Positions 44,951 to 54,075 of a stretch of DNA of 64,000 nucleotides are shown one piece after another; the stretch's first letter is position 1; each line of letters starts with the position of its first letter. The notes under the pieces are model-generated. The model had not been told where the DNA came from and searched no databases. It was given only the letters and a program-made list of their open reading frames with translations. The position numbers and the translations under genes are program-made. The DNA comes from AWTP1-13 sp963814055 (lineage in GTDB: Bacteria; Pseudomonadota; Alphaproteobacteria; Rhizobiales; Hyphomicrobiaceae): NCBI GenBank assembly GCA_963814055.1, contig CAWFBJ010000014.1, positions 1-64,000 on the forward strand, written 5' to 3'.

Positions 44951-46588
44951 TCAAGTATCATTCTTGATCAGGGCTTGGCGGTCGATTTTGCCGGTGCCGG
45001 TCTTGGGCAGCTCGTCAGATAGGCGACGAGGCGCGGATACTTGTAGGGCAGCAGCCGGCCCTTGACGAAATCCTGCAGCGCCCGCGTGGTCTCGTCGGAA
45101 GCCGCCGCAGCGATCGGCCAGCACGACGAACGCCTTGAGCGCGGTGAGGCCGTCTGTCCTGCTCCACGGCGAGCACGGCGCACTCCCGGACGGAGGGATG
45201 CTCGGCCAGGCACAGCTCCACCTCCAGCGGGTAGACCCACTGGCCGCTGACCTTGACGAGGTCGTCTGCGCGGCCCCGGAAGAAATGGAAGCCGTCGGCA
45301 TCGCGCACGAAGCGGTCGCCGGTGTAGATCCAGCCGCCCTCGCGCATGGTCTCGGCGGTCTTGTCGGGGCGGTTCCAGTAGCACGGCGCGTTCGAGTCGC
45401 CGCGCACCCACAGGATGCCTTCCTCGCCGTCCGCCGTCTCGCCGCCCGGCGGCATCGGTGAGCTTGACCTCGTAGCCCGGCACGCGCTTGCCGGCGGCGC
45501 CCAGCTTCTTCTGCGTTCGGCGTATTGGAGAGATAGATGTGCAGCACCTCGGTGGAGCCGAGCCCCTCCATGATCTCGAGACCCGAGAACGCCTTCCAGG
45601 CGTTGAAGACTTCCGCAGAGAGAACCTCGGCGGCAGAAACGGCAGAGGCGCAGGCTGGAAAGGTCGGCGCTGGCCGCTTCGGGTGCCTTGGTCAGCGCCG
45701 TGTAGAGCGTCGGCAGGCCGAAGAACACGGTCGGCCGGTAGCGGGCGATGGCACTCGAAAATGGCGGCCGGCTTGGGCTGGCCCGGCAGCAGCACGCTCG
45801 AAGCGCCGGCCGCGAACGGGAAAGGTGATCGAGTTGCCGAGCCCGTAGGCGAAGAAGATCTTCGGCACCGAGAAGCAGATGTCGTCCTCGTTCAGCGTCC
45901 AGCAGATGGCGGGCGTAGGACAATGCGTGTAGGCCATGTCGTGCTGCAGATGCACGATGCCCTTGGGCCTGCCGGTGGAGCCCGACGAGTACATCCAGAA
46001 CGCCATGTCGTCGCGATGCGTGTCGGCCGGCATCGAGCGCCTGGCGCAGGCTGCGAAAGCCATTCGGCGGCGGATCGCGCAGGCACTGCCGGTGTGGATG
46101 GCTGCGCGCCGTTGACGACGACAAGAGTCTCGAGCTGTGTGTCCCGACAGGCGGTGGCATCGAACCGGTCGGCGAAGGCGGCATCGCGACGGCAATGCGG
46201 GCGCCGGAGTCGGACAAGATAGAACTGCAGCAGGTCCGGCGGCGTGAGCGTGTTGATGAGCAGCGGCACGAGACCGGCGCGCATGGCTCCGAACAGGGCG
46301 GCGGGATAGGCCGGCGTATCGTCGAGGAACAGGAGCACGCGGTCGCCGCGCTTGGCGCCGAGCGACAGAAGGCCGGCGCCGAAGCGGCAGGCATCGGCGG
46401 CAAGTTCGGCATAGGTGCGCGGTCCCGCAGGGCCCGTCACGGCAATGCGCTCGCCCCGGCCAGCGGCTAGGTTGTCGAACAGGATGGCGCTGGCGTTGTA
46501 GCGCTCGGGCAGCGGAGAAGCCGATCTCCGCGCGACCCGGGTGCATCGCGTGGGACGGGATCGCCGATCGCGGCAGTGCATCGTTCAT
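44951..46588 (-). pseudogene. Benzoate-CoA-ligase-type aromatic acyl-CoA synthetase, about 15 indels
   Basis: ATG 46588 (MNDALPRSAIPSHAMHPG) leads into FDNLAAGRGERIAVTGPAGP, the P-loop MYSSGSTGRPKGIVHLQHDM, FSVPKIFFAYGLGNSITFP, RPTVFFGLPTLYTALTK, MEGLGSTEVLHIYLSNT, GWIYTGDRFVRDADGFHFFR and the catalytic-Lys end ELPKTGTGKIDRQALIKND. This order and wording match the benzoate/aminobenzoate-CoA ligase group of AMP-forming enzymes. I count about 12 one-base insertions and three deletions; after repair the frame is whole and ends at TGA 44951-44953 (about 542 residues). The start overlaps the monooxygenase stop (ATGA). Confidence 0.82.
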
Positions 46589-47722
46589 GGCCTCCCTCTG
46601 GCGGCATCGTAGAGCGCCATGAACTTCGGCGCCATCGTCCGCAGGCGCTCGTCGTCGACGCGCCCCGAGCGGCGGATGTAGCTCATGGCCAGATCGACGG
46701 GCGCGAGCTGCATGTGCTCGGAGAAGCGCTCGTACCAGGCTGCGGACATCTTCGACGCGGCGACCAGCTTTTCCACGACAGGCCGCCGGGTGGCCTCGTA
46801 GCGAGCCAGTGCTGCGGGCAGGTCGCCGGGCTCCGCTTCCAGCGCTTTGGTCAGGGCCAAGCGCATCCTCGATGGCGAGCCGCGTGCCCGAGCCGATGGA
46901 ATAATGCGCGGTGCGCAAGGCGTCGCCGATCAGCACGACGTTGCGGACCGACCAGCGCTCGTTCCACACCCACGGGAAATTGCGCCAGATCGAGCGATTG
47001 GAGACGAGCGGGTGTCCGTCCAGCGTGGCGGCGAATACCTGCTCGCACATGCGGCGGCTTTCGCTCTTCGGTGGCCCGGTCGAGGCCGGCGCGGACCCAG
47101 GTTGCCGGGTCGCACTCGACGATGAATGTGCTCATGTCCGGCGCATAGCGGTAGTGATGGGCGTTGAACGTGCCGAGTTCGTTCGCGACGAAGGTCTGCG
47201 TCAGGGTTTCGAAGCGCTTGGTCGTGCCGTACCAGGCGAATTTGCCGTCCAGATGCGTGAGCGAGGTTTGCCGAATTCGCGCTCGAATGTACGGCGCAGC
47301 AGCGAGTTGACGCCGTCCGCCGCGACGATCAGATCGCAAGCGCCGAGATCTTCGAGTGCGCCGATGGTGGTGCCGAACGCGAGCGTCACGCCGGCGGTGC
47401 GTGCCCGTTGCTGCAGGAGCTGCAGCAACTCGAGCCGGCCGATGGCCGAGAACCCCACGCCGTCGATGGCAATGGCTTGGCCTCTGTGCACGATGGTGAT
47501 GTCGCGCCACGTCTCCATGCGCGGGGCGATGAGATCGACAGTATCGGCATCGTCCTCGCGCAGGAACTCGAGTGCGCGATCCGAGAACACGACGCCGAAG
47601 CCCCAGGTCGCGTCGGCCGGGTTCTGTTCGAAGAGGCGGACGTCATCGGCGGGGTGCCGGCTCTTCCACAGGGCCGAGAAGTAGAGGCCGCCCGGCCCGC
47701 CACCCAGAATGCTTACACGCAT
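46585..47722 (-). pseudogene. Salicylyl-CoA-5-hydroxylase-like FAD monooxygenase, three indels
   Basis: MRVSILGGGPGGLYFSALWK is the FAD-binding start, followed by FEQNPADATWGFGVVFSDRA, VGFSAIGRLELLQLLQQRAR and DLIVAADGVNSLLRRTFE. These segments resemble the monooxygenase half of salicylyl-CoA 5-hydroxylase and aminobenzoyl-CoA enzymes. One deletion near 47270 (GGCAAACC), one insertion near 47065 (GAGCGAAAGC) and one near 46860 (GCGCTTGGCC) divide it; the joined frames contain GKFAWYGTTKRFETLTQTFV, VVLIGDALRTAHYSIGSGTR and LDLAMSYIRRSGRVDDERL. The repaired length is 378 residues. Together with the CoA ligase it suggests breakdown of a hydroxylated benzoate through its CoA thioester. Confidence 0.8.
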
Positions 47723-47750
47723 GGCACGGCTCTCGTCGCGCTCGCGCGCT

Positions 47751-48746
47751 TCAATGCAGGACTGGTCCCTTGAGCAAACGGCGGCGATCGACGGAGTGGA
47801 CGGTGGCTTCGAATGTCCGGCCCTCGCGATTGACGGTCAAGGGTACCATGACACCAGCTTCGCCCTGCGCCCAGACGCACCGGAAGAGGCCCGCCAGATC
47901 GGTCACGTTGACCCCGGCGACCGCCAGCACGATGTCGCCCGCACGCAGGTCCGCCTTATGCGCCGGCCCGCGCGCGGCAAGCCCAATTACGGCAACGCTT
48001 TTGCCTATCTCTGTGGCGTAGAGGCCAAGCCACGGGCGTGCCGGGCGGTTGGGACGGCCGATGGTGATGAGATCGTCCAAGATGGGCTTCAGGAGGTCGA
48101 TCGGCACGATCATGTTGGCGGCATCGCCCTGCAACGTGACTTTGGTCAACGGGTTCGAGCTGGCCTGCTGGATTTGCAGGGAACCGATGCCGAGAAGGTC
48201 GCCTGCGGGGCCGATCATTGCCGTCCCGCCCCAGAATGGATGCGCCGGAGCGGTTAAGAACGCCTCATCCAGCACATACTCCCAATAGCCGGAGAACTCC
48301 TGCTTGGCGATGATGCGCGCAGCCACCGAGCGTTTGCGGCCGCCACCTCCACCCACGACAACGCGCATGCCGACCTCGGCTGAGCTGGAGCGGCCGAGCG
48401 GGAGCACCGGCGCGTCGATACGGGCCAGCGCCTGCACGAGGCCGAAGCCGCTTTCCTGGTCATAGCCCAGCACGTGGCCCGGAACCGTGGTGCCGCCGCT
48501 CAAGGTGATCCAGACGGTCTCGGCCTCGGTGACGAGGTAGCCGATGGTGAGCACGATGCCGTCCTTGCGGATCAGCACGCCGTGTCCCACCCGCTCGGTG
48601 CCCAGGATGTCCGCCGTGAATGCGTCCGGCGGCACCAGCGTGCGGATGCCCACCACCGCCGTGAGCGCCTGGTCGAGCTCGTAATCGTAGTCTTCTGGCT
48701 TCGGTTGCACGGCTGCTCCCAAGATCTCCCGCCGGATGGACAGCAC
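47751..48746 (-). CDS. DegP/S1C-type protease-fold protein with PDZ, catalytic triad lost
   Basis: A 331-residue trypsin-fold plus PDZ protein. The fold is clear: GVLIRKDGIVLTIGYLVTEA, VPGHVLGYDQESGFGLVQAL, and a PDZ domain (WLGLYATEIGKSVAVIGLAA, ADLRAGDIVLAVAGVNVTDL). The catalytic positions are changed: the usual GHVLTNAHV is GYLVTEAETV (no His) and GNSGGP is PFWGGTAM (no Ser). It has no signal peptide. So it is probably a non-cleaving scaffold or binding protein. GTG 48746 start. It lies 28 bases upstream of the monooxygenase on the same strand, without any indel. Confidence 0.78.
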   Translation of the reverse strand: MLSIRREILGAAVQPKPEDYDYELDQALTAVVGIRTLVPPDAFTADILGTERVGHGVLIRKDGIVLTIGYLVTEAETVWITLSGGTTVPGHVLGYDQESGFGLVQALARIDAPVLPLGRSSSAEVGMRVVVGGGGGRKRSVAARIIAKQEFSGYWEYVLDEAFLTAPAHPFWGGTAMIGPAGDLLGIGSLQIQQASSNPLTKVTLQGDAANMIVPIDLLKPILDDLITIGRPNRPARPWLGLYATEIGKSVAVIGLAARGPAHKADLRAGDIVLAVAGVNVTDLAGLFRCVWAQGEAGVMVPLTVNREGRTFEATVHSVDRRRLLKGPVLH

Positions 48747-48863
48747 CCCGCGCAGTCTAGGCCGACTTCATGCTTGATTGAAGCGCGAATGCGCTCTGTT
48801 TGCATGCTTGGAGTTGCAGCCGGCGGACGTTAGATTGCGCGCGCCCGTCTCAGGAGGTGCGTC

Positions 48864-49316
48864 ATGGCCGCGTTGTTCGCTTTCCTGCACCATGTGTCGG
48901 CATTCACGCTGTTTGCCGCACTGGTGGTCGAGTTCGTGCTGATCAGGGGCACGCTGACGGTTGAGAGCGCGCGCAAGATTCAACGGGCCGACATGATTTT
49001 CGGCATTTCGGCGGGTGTGCTTTTGCTGATCGGCCTGGCGCGCGTGTTCTACTTCGAGAAAGGGGCCACCTACTATCTCCACACCTGGACCTTCCACGCC
49101 AAGCTGACCCTGTTCGTGATCGTCGGCCTGATCTCGATCATTCCCACCTTGGAGTTCCTGCGCTGGCGGCCGGCGGTGAAGGCGGGACAGGTGCCGGCGG
49201 TGAGCCCCGAGAAGATCAAGTCGGTCCGCTCGATCATCCACTACGAGATGGTTGGCGTCGTGCTGATCATTCTCTTCGCCGCATTGATGGCGAAGGGCAT
49301 TGGGCTGAGACTGTAG
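48864..49316 (+). CDS. DUF2214 family membrane protein
   Basis: A 150-residue protein with four transmembrane segments (about 5-25, 45-62, 80-98, 128-146). FLHHVSAFTLFAALVVEFVL, GVLLLIGLARVFYFEKGATY and HTWTFHAKLTLFVIVGLISI follow DUF2214; the His in LHHVSA and HAKL are the kind of residues that might bind haem. Function unknown. ATG 48864 after CAGGAGGTGCGTC. Divergent from the protease-fold gene. Confidence 0.82.
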   Translation: MAALFAFLHHVSAFTLFAALVVEFVLIRGTLTVESARKIQRADMIFGISAGVLLLIGLARVFYFEKGATYYLHTWTFHAKLTLFVIVGLISIIPTLEFLRWRPAVKAGQVPAVSPEKIKSVRSIIHYEMVGVVLIILFAALMAKGIGLRL

Positions 49317-49330
49317 TCGGCGATACGCAA

Positions 49331-49362
49331 AAAAAAGGCCCGTGGGGAAAATCCCGCGGGCC
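49331..49362 (-). terminator. Rho-independent terminator after the small-peptide genes
   Basis: Stem GGCCCGTGGG / CCCGCGGGCC (49337-49346 and 49353-49362), loop of about six, next to an A-run (49329-49336) that becomes the U-run when read on the minus strand. It therefore ends transcription of the 49389-49517 gene. It may also block the plus-strand DUF2214 transcript. Confidence 0.8.
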
Positions 49363-49388
49363 TCTTGCAGGTGCAGTTGGCGAACTTC

Positions 49389-49517
49389 TTAGTTGGCATG
49401 CCCGCCGCGGCCGTCACGGTCCAGCTGCTGGACCGAGAAGTCGCTGGCAGCGCTCGCGGGCGCAACGACGCCGGCCAGAACCGAAAGGGCAATCAGGGCA
49501 GTGGCGATGGTCTTCAT
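49389..49517 (-). CDS. Small secreted peptide, tandem copy 1 (42 residues)
   Basis: ATG 49517 to TAA 49389 encodes MKTIATALIALSVLAGVVAP then ASAASDFSVQQLDRDGRGGHAN. The first half is a clear signal peptide with an ASA-A cleavage site, leaving a mature peptide of about 18 residues that is polar and ends RDGRGGHAN. GGAGAACG lies before the start. Copy 2 encodes the same 42 residues. Exported mini-proteins with this signal peptide occur in Rhizobiales; function unknown. The terminator follows directly. Confidence 0.72.
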   Translation of the reverse strand: MKTIATALIALSVLAGVVAPASAASDFSVQQLDRDGRGGHAN

Positions 49518-49577
49518 GATCGTTCTCCAGTGTTCAGGTTTGTTTTTTTGACTACTCAAGACTGAGAGTCGGAAGGC

Positions 49578-49706
49578 TTAGTTGGCATGCCCGCCGCGGC
49601 CGTCACGGTCCAGCTGCTGGACCGAGAAGTCGCTGGCAGCGCTCGCGGGCGCAACGACGCCGGCAAGAACCGAAAGGGCAATCAGGGCGGTGGCGATGGT
49701 CTTCAT
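49578..49706 (-). CDS. Small secreted peptide, tandem copy 2 (42 residues)
   Basis: ATG 49706 to TAA 49578 gives exactly the same protein as copy 1. The two genes differ at two bases in 129 (49481-type C/A and one A/G), both third-codon changes in Leu and Thr codons. The ribosome site and about 12 bases upstream are also the same (GATCGTTCTCC on the plus strand), so the duplicated unit includes the translation start. A 60-base gap without a terminator suggests one transcript for both. Confidence 0.72.
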   Translation of the reverse strand: MKTIATALIALSVLAGVVAPASAASDFSVQQLDRDGRGGHAN

Positions 49707-50032
49707 GATCGTTCTCCGAAGGGTTTGAAGGCTTGTTGTTTGCTACTCAGTAAAACCGAGCCGCCGTGGCTCGTGACGTTGAAATAGGAAGCCCCGCCCA
49801 GGCTGGAAGAGGCGCTCACCTTCCTGTGATGAACAGTGATCAGTTCGCGAAAACGAGTGTTGTGGCTGTGAACAGATCATTCGGACAGGGCGCTTGTCGA
49901 TCGCTCATAGCGGCCCGCGCATTGTCCGCCTGAACCTTTAGGTCCGCCGCCGCTACTAAGGGTTGGCGCACCGCCGTGCCGCCCATGCGGCGTGCAGAGT
50001 TCGACCACCGCGGCGGGAATCGGAGGAAAAAA
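49707..50032. other. Divergent promoter region
   Basis: About 325 bases between the minus-strand peptide pair and the plus-strand 50033 gene. No gene-like frame. It should contain both promoters; a short GAGCC/GGCTC hairpin near 49760 is the only structure seen. Confidence 0.35.
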
Positions 50033-50266
50033 ATGCGCCGCACCATGTCGGCAACCGCGATTGCAGCGGCGACCTTCGCGACGGCGCTGGACGCGCATGC
50101 CGGGGCGCCCAGGCATCCCGAGTATCAACGGACCTGGGAGGACGGCGCCTTGCGGACGAACGCGCAGAAGGGGCTCAAAGGCAAGACCCGCGCACAGACA
50201 TCGGGCCTGCCCACCGGCAAGCGCCAGCACAAGCCAGCCAGTATTACAAAGCCGATCGACAAGTGA
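50033..50266 (+). CDS. Small secreted hypothetical protein
   Basis: A 77-residue protein: signal peptide MRRTMSATAIAAATFATALD, cleaved near AHAG, then a basic polar body (TNAQKGLKGKTRAQTSGLPT, GKRQHKPASITKPIDK). ATG 50033 sits after CGGAGGAAAAAA, a strong ribosome site. No domain is recognised. It is 115 bases before the serine hydrolase gene on the same strand. Confidence 0.58.
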   Translation: MRRTMSATAIAAATFATALDAHAGAPRHPEYQRTWEDGALRTNAQKGLKGKTRAQTSGLPTGKRQHKPASITKPIDK

Positions 50267-50381
50267 AGGGGTGGGACGTAGTTCCCGACCCAGGTCTGCC
50301 ATTCAGGTCTTGGTGCTGCACGCCCAAATCTTTACTAATGGCGCCGGAGGGGCGAAGAACCGCGCAACGCCGGAGGCAACA

Positions 50382-51791
50382 ATGATGAAGCCTCATCCGC
50401 TGAGAATAGCCACCGCGATTTTGTGTGCATCCCTCGTCACAGCTCTGGGCGATGGAATCGCTGCAGCGGCTGAGCGTTTCCCCGTAGCTACATGGGAACG
50501 CGTCGACCCCGAGGTTGCCGGATGGGCAACGGAAAAGCTGGCAAAGGCCGAGGCTTGGTCGAAGCGCATCGGCTCGACGTCGGTCATGGTCGTGCATCAC
50601 GGCGCAGTGGTTGCAGAATGGGGCGACACAGCCGCCAAGACGCCGCTCGCCTCGGTGCGCAAGAGCCTGCTCAGCGCACTGATCGGCATTGCCCTTGAAC
50701 GTGGCGACATCGACATTTCACAACCCATTGGCGCGCTCGGCATCGATGACAACGAGCCGTCCCTCACCGCCGAGGAAAAAAGCGCGACCGTGCGCGATCT
50801 GCTGACTTCGCGGTCGGGCATCTACCATGCTGCGCTCTATGAGACGCGGGCCATGGCGGCGCAGCGTCCGCCTCGCTTCAGCCACAAGCCCGGCAGCTTC
50901 TGGTACTACAACAATTGGGATTTCAACACGCTCGGCACCATTTATGAGCGTGCCGTGCGTTCGTCGATCTTCGATGCCTTCGAGCGCGAGATTGCCCGGC
51001 CCATCGGCATGCAGGACTATCGTCCAGCCGACGGCGAATACGTCACCGGGGCGGCGTCGGTGTACCCGGCATATCCGTTCAAGATGAGCGCGCGCGATCT
51101 CGCTCGCTTTGCTCTGCTGTACCTCCGCAAGGGCCAGTGGGAAGGTCGCCAGATCGTCCCGGCGCGCTGGGTCGATGAGAGCGTAAAGCCCTACTCGACT
51201 TCGGAATGGGGCCCTGGCTACGGCTATTTGTGGTGGATCGCCCCGATCAACAACAGCATCGCGCCCATCGTCAACCTGCCGAAAGGCACGTTCTATGCCC
51301 AGGGCGCAGGTGGTCAGTATGCCGTCGTGATCCCGGAACTCGATTTGGTCGTTGTGCATCGCGCAGCCCACACGGATCAAGGCGTCAACCTCAGGCAAAT
51401 GGGCCGGCTTCTCTGGCTTGTGCTCGATGCGGGAAGGTTCCCGGACATCGGACCCGACGCGTCGATCGAGTCGGCCCAATACCCGCGCGCTCCCGGCGAC
51501 GCGCTCTCCCGGATGCTCGCGGGAAAGACACTCCTTTACGGAGAGACAGCAAGGCCCGGTCCGTATCGGATCAGGCTCAATACCGACGGCAGCGCCGCCG
51601 TTTGGCGAGGGAACGAGCCGACCGAGCTTGACACAGGTTCCTGGAGCGGTCGCGAAGACCAACTCTGCCGCGAATGGAAGAAAATCGAGCCGCGTCAGTT
51701 GTGCTTTGCGGCCGCCAGCGATGGTTCGCGTATCCAGCTCTTCGATAAGTTGGGCTTGATGCTCATCGATGCGCGCATGGTTGATCAATGA
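50382..51791 (+). CDS. Secreted serine hydrolase, class C beta-lactamase/PBP-like
   Basis: A 469-residue exported protein. Signal peptide 1-30, then a beta-lactamase/transpeptidase-like domain: the SxxK motif is Ser91-x-x-Lys94 (SVRKSLL), the YxN motif is in FWYYNNWDF (175-178), and LTSRSGIYH plus PIGMQDYRP are usual family blocks. An HTG/KTG-type block appears as GAGGQYAVV. These proteins are esterases or peptidases more often than true beta-lactamases. After residue 380 comes an additional about 90-residue beta-rich tail. ATG 50382 has CGGAGGCAAC upstream. Confidence 0.85.
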   Translation: MMKPHPLRIATAILCASLVTALGDGIAAAAERFPVATWERVDPEVAGWATEKLAKAEAWSKRIGSTSVMVVHHGAVVAEWGDTAAKTPLASVRKSLLSALIGIALERGDIDISQPIGALGIDDNEPSLTAEEKSATVRDLLTSRSGIYHAALYETRAMAAQRPPRFSHKPGSFWYYNNWDFNTLGTIYERAVRSSIFDAFEREIARPIGMQDYRPADGEYVTGAASVYPAYPFKMSARDLARFALLYLRKGQWEGRQIVPARWVDESVKPYSTSEWGPGYGYLWWIAPINNSIAPIVNLPKGTFYAQGAGGQYAVVIPELDLVVVHRAAHTDQGVNLRQMGRLLWLVLDAGRFPDIGPDASIESAQYPRAPGDALSRMLAGKTLLYGETARPGPYRIRLNTDGSAAVWRGNEPTELDTGSWSGREDQLCREWKKIEPRQLCFAAASDGSRIQLFDKLGLMLIDARMVDQ

Positions 51792-51915
51792 TTTGACGAA
51801 GAGCATCGCTGCGGCGAACGCGCGCGCATGCTTCGGGCCAAAGGTACAGCGCGAGCCTCGGTTGCTACTTGGTCGGGATAGCCGAGCGTGCAGGAGGTCG
51901 CCCCAGGCGCGGCCA

Positions 51916-52959
51916 CTATCCGCGTGCCGGCTGCAAGGCTGCCTTGAGAACGCGCGCGTAATTGCCGATGGCGAGCTTGCGGATGCGCGCGTCGGCGACA
52001 CCCCGGCGCTGCCAATGCTCGACGACGCGGCGGACGTCGCCGTATCCCGACAGCACGCCGAACGGCCCCAGTCCGTTGATGTCGGTTCCGAACGCGACGT
52101 GATCCTCGCCCAGCCATTCGGCGAGCTCGATCATGCGATCCGCATAGGCCTCGACCGTCTTGCCGACATCGACGTTGAGCGACCACAGGCCGACCACACC
52201 GCCTTTGCCGGCGATCGCCTTCGCCGTGCCGAGGGAGAGCTGCCGGCGCCGCCAGACGGCGGCGGACGCAGGCGCCTGCGGTCCGCGCGTGACCGAACCG
52301 TGCGACCACACCAGCGGGGCCTGCGAGATGGACAGCGCGTCCCTGGCCGCCGCTTCCGTGCAGTGCGCCAGGTCGACGAGAACGCCGAGGCGGTTGCACT
52401 CCCGCACCACCTGCTTGCCGACGTCGGTCAAGCCAGGGCGCTCGGCCGGCTCCGTCTGGATGTCGCCGAGCGTGCTGCGCGTGTAGTGCACGAGCTGGAG
52501 GTGCCGCAGCCCCAAATCATAAGCGGCCTTTACGCGGGTCGGCTCCCTCTCGATGAAGTTCGAACCTTCGACCGCCAGCACGATGTGCGGCTGGCCGCGC
52601 TGCGCCAGGTCGACATCCTGCGGCGTGCGCACGATCTTCAATTTTTGTTCGGCGATATGTCCTTTGATCCGTCCGAGCTCGCGCTGAAACCAGCCCAGCG
52701 CCTCGCCGGGTTTCGGCTCCGATGTCTGCTTGTAGACCTTGGCGTCGAACCACAGCAGGTCGGCAACCAGCGACCACGCCACCAAGGTCGCGTTGCCCGC
52801 GGCCAGCGCCGGCGCCAGGGGACGCGAATGATATTTGCTCTCGGCGAAGAACGAATGGAAATGCATGTCGGCAATGAAGACCGGCGCCTGCGCCTGCACC
52901 CGCGTGCCGAGCACCAGGGGGCTGGCCAGGGCACCTGCGAGGAATGCGCGGCGATGCAT
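51916..52959 (-). CDS. Membrane dipeptidase-like (peptidase M19) protein
   Basis: A 347-residue exported zinc enzyme. The N-terminus MHRRAFLAGALASPLVLGTR is Tat-like (RRAFLAG), then VFIADMHFHSFF where the family has HxD (here HFH), HIVLAVEGSNFIE (bridging Glu), GVLVDLAHC and PLVWSHGSV (His ligands), and DHVAFGTDINGLGPF with the late Asp. The family cleaves dipeptides including D-amino ones. The changed first motif may alter metal binding. ATG 52959 has AGGAGACCACCACC before it. Confidence 0.8.
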   Translation of the reverse strand: MHRRAFLAGALASPLVLGTRVQAQAPVFIADMHFHSFFAESKYHSRPLAPALAAGNATLVAWSLVADLLWFDAKVYKQTSEPKPGEALGWFQRELGRIKGHIAEQKLKIVRTPQDVDLAQRGQPHIVLAVEGSNFIEREPTRVKAAYDLGLRHLQLVHYTRSTLGDIQTEPAERPGLTDVGKQVVRECNRLGVLVDLAHCTEAAARDALSISQAPLVWSHGSVTRGPQAPASAAVWRRRQLSLGTAKAIAGKGGVVGLWSLNVDVGKTVEAYADRMIELAEWLGEDHVAFGTDINGLGPFGVLSGYGDVRRVVEHWQRRGVADARIRKLAIGNYARVLKAALQPARG

Positions 52960-53055
52960 GGTGGTGGTCTCCTTGGTGTTGCGGCTATGCCTAGCCTCAC
53001 TCGACACTCTCCACGAACATCACCAAATTCCTTCACAGACATGCGCGCAAGAGGT

Positions 53056-54075
53056 TCAGTGCAGCACAGGTGCGGGCTCTCTGGCGGCAATGGGTCGGGT
53101 GACGGGATGCTGCTGGCCTCGTCTTCTTCGGAGCTCACGGTCCCGCGCCTCTACCATTCGATCCACCATTTTGCTGATGCGCGCGACACCCTCCTGGTCA
53201 GCTAGCAGATTGAAAATGACTTTGCTGTCTTCGTATGAGCGACGCGCTTGCTTCCACCTCCTTCTTGCCGTTCGAACAGTTCCGAGGGACTCGTGGGTGA
53301 GGGCGATCCCCCGCTGTCTGTGCAGGTCTTCTTCAAGTTTCATCGCCTCGTTCAGGGTATTCTCGGCTCGTGGATAGTCGCCGCTGCCCAAGAACACCGC
53401 GCCCAACTCTCGCTTGACGTCTGCCACAGCAGCAGGCTTACCAGCTACGTGGTACTCTAGCGCCCGGAAATCGCCTTCTGCCTCGGTGAAGCGGCCCAAA
53501 TCCCGGTACTGCGTTCCGCGCATTTGAAACGCGTCCAAGTCACCTTCGTTGACGCGGAGCATCGACGTGAATGCTTCGACGGCAAGAAGGCCTTGGCCGT
53601 GATACCGTTGGATCATGCCGATTTCCAGGTAAGCAGTTGCCGCGCGCTCCTGACAGAGCCGTACGCGATGTTTTGCGAAGTCTATTGTGGCTTCGCAAGC
53701 GCCTGCCTCAGCCGCCAGTATCTGAATAGCGTGAACGGGCTGACGTTGAGCGAACATGCGGGCCGCGTCTTCGAATACCTTAGAGGGATCAAACGGCTTA
53801 CCGTTCGCGAGTCCGCGCGCTTTATCGGTAGCACGTTTGATAACTTCCTTTACAGACTGCCGCTCTCGGCCTTCGGCCTGACGCGCCTGTTCTACGTAGG
53901 CATCCAGCAGCTTCTTAAGATTGGCTTTCCGGTACTTGAGCCGTGCGATCAAACCAACGACGGCCACCACGGCTGCCGAGCCCCAATAAATCGCTGAGAA
54001 GACCTTGCTGTCCAAAACTCGCAGTATGAAATCAACATTGAGCCACGGCGGTAGCTCCAATAAGAGCGCTTCCAT
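53056..54075 (-). CDS. Membrane-anchored TPR-repeat protein
   Basis: A 339-residue protein. One transmembrane segment at about 26-44 (KVFSAIYWGSAAVVAVVGLI), a basic helical stretch (KYRKANLKKLLDAYVEQARQ), then TPR-like helices from about residue 135 (RAATAYLEIGMIQRYHGQGL, DAFQMRGTQYRDLGRFTEAE, LGAVFLGSGDYPRAENTLNE, HESLGTVRTARRRWKQARRS). It likely scaffolds other proteins on the inner face of the membrane. No enzyme domain. Codon use is less GC-biased than the flanks. Confidence 0.68.
   Translation of the reverse strand: MEALLLELPPWLNVDFILRVLDSKVFSAIYWGSAAVVAVVGLIARLKYRKANLKKLLDAYVEQARQAEGRERQSVKEVIKRATDKARGLANGKPFDPSKVFEDAARMFAQRQPVHAIQILAAEAGACEATIDFAKHRVRLCQERAATAYLEIGMIQRYHGQGLLAVEAFTSMLRVNEGDLDAFQMRGTQYRDLGRFTEAEGDFRALEYHVAGKPAAVADVKRELGAVFLGSGDYPRAENTLNEAMKLEEDLHRQRGIALTHESLGTVRTARRRWKQARRSYEDSKVIFNLLADQEGVARISKMVDRMVEARDRELRRRRGQQHPVTRPIAAREPAPVLH

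Noticed and set aside
42010..47275. Programmed ribosomal frameshifting as explanation for the indels
   Set aside because: There are far too many sites, they lack a common slippery sequence or structure, and they occur in five unrelated gene families.
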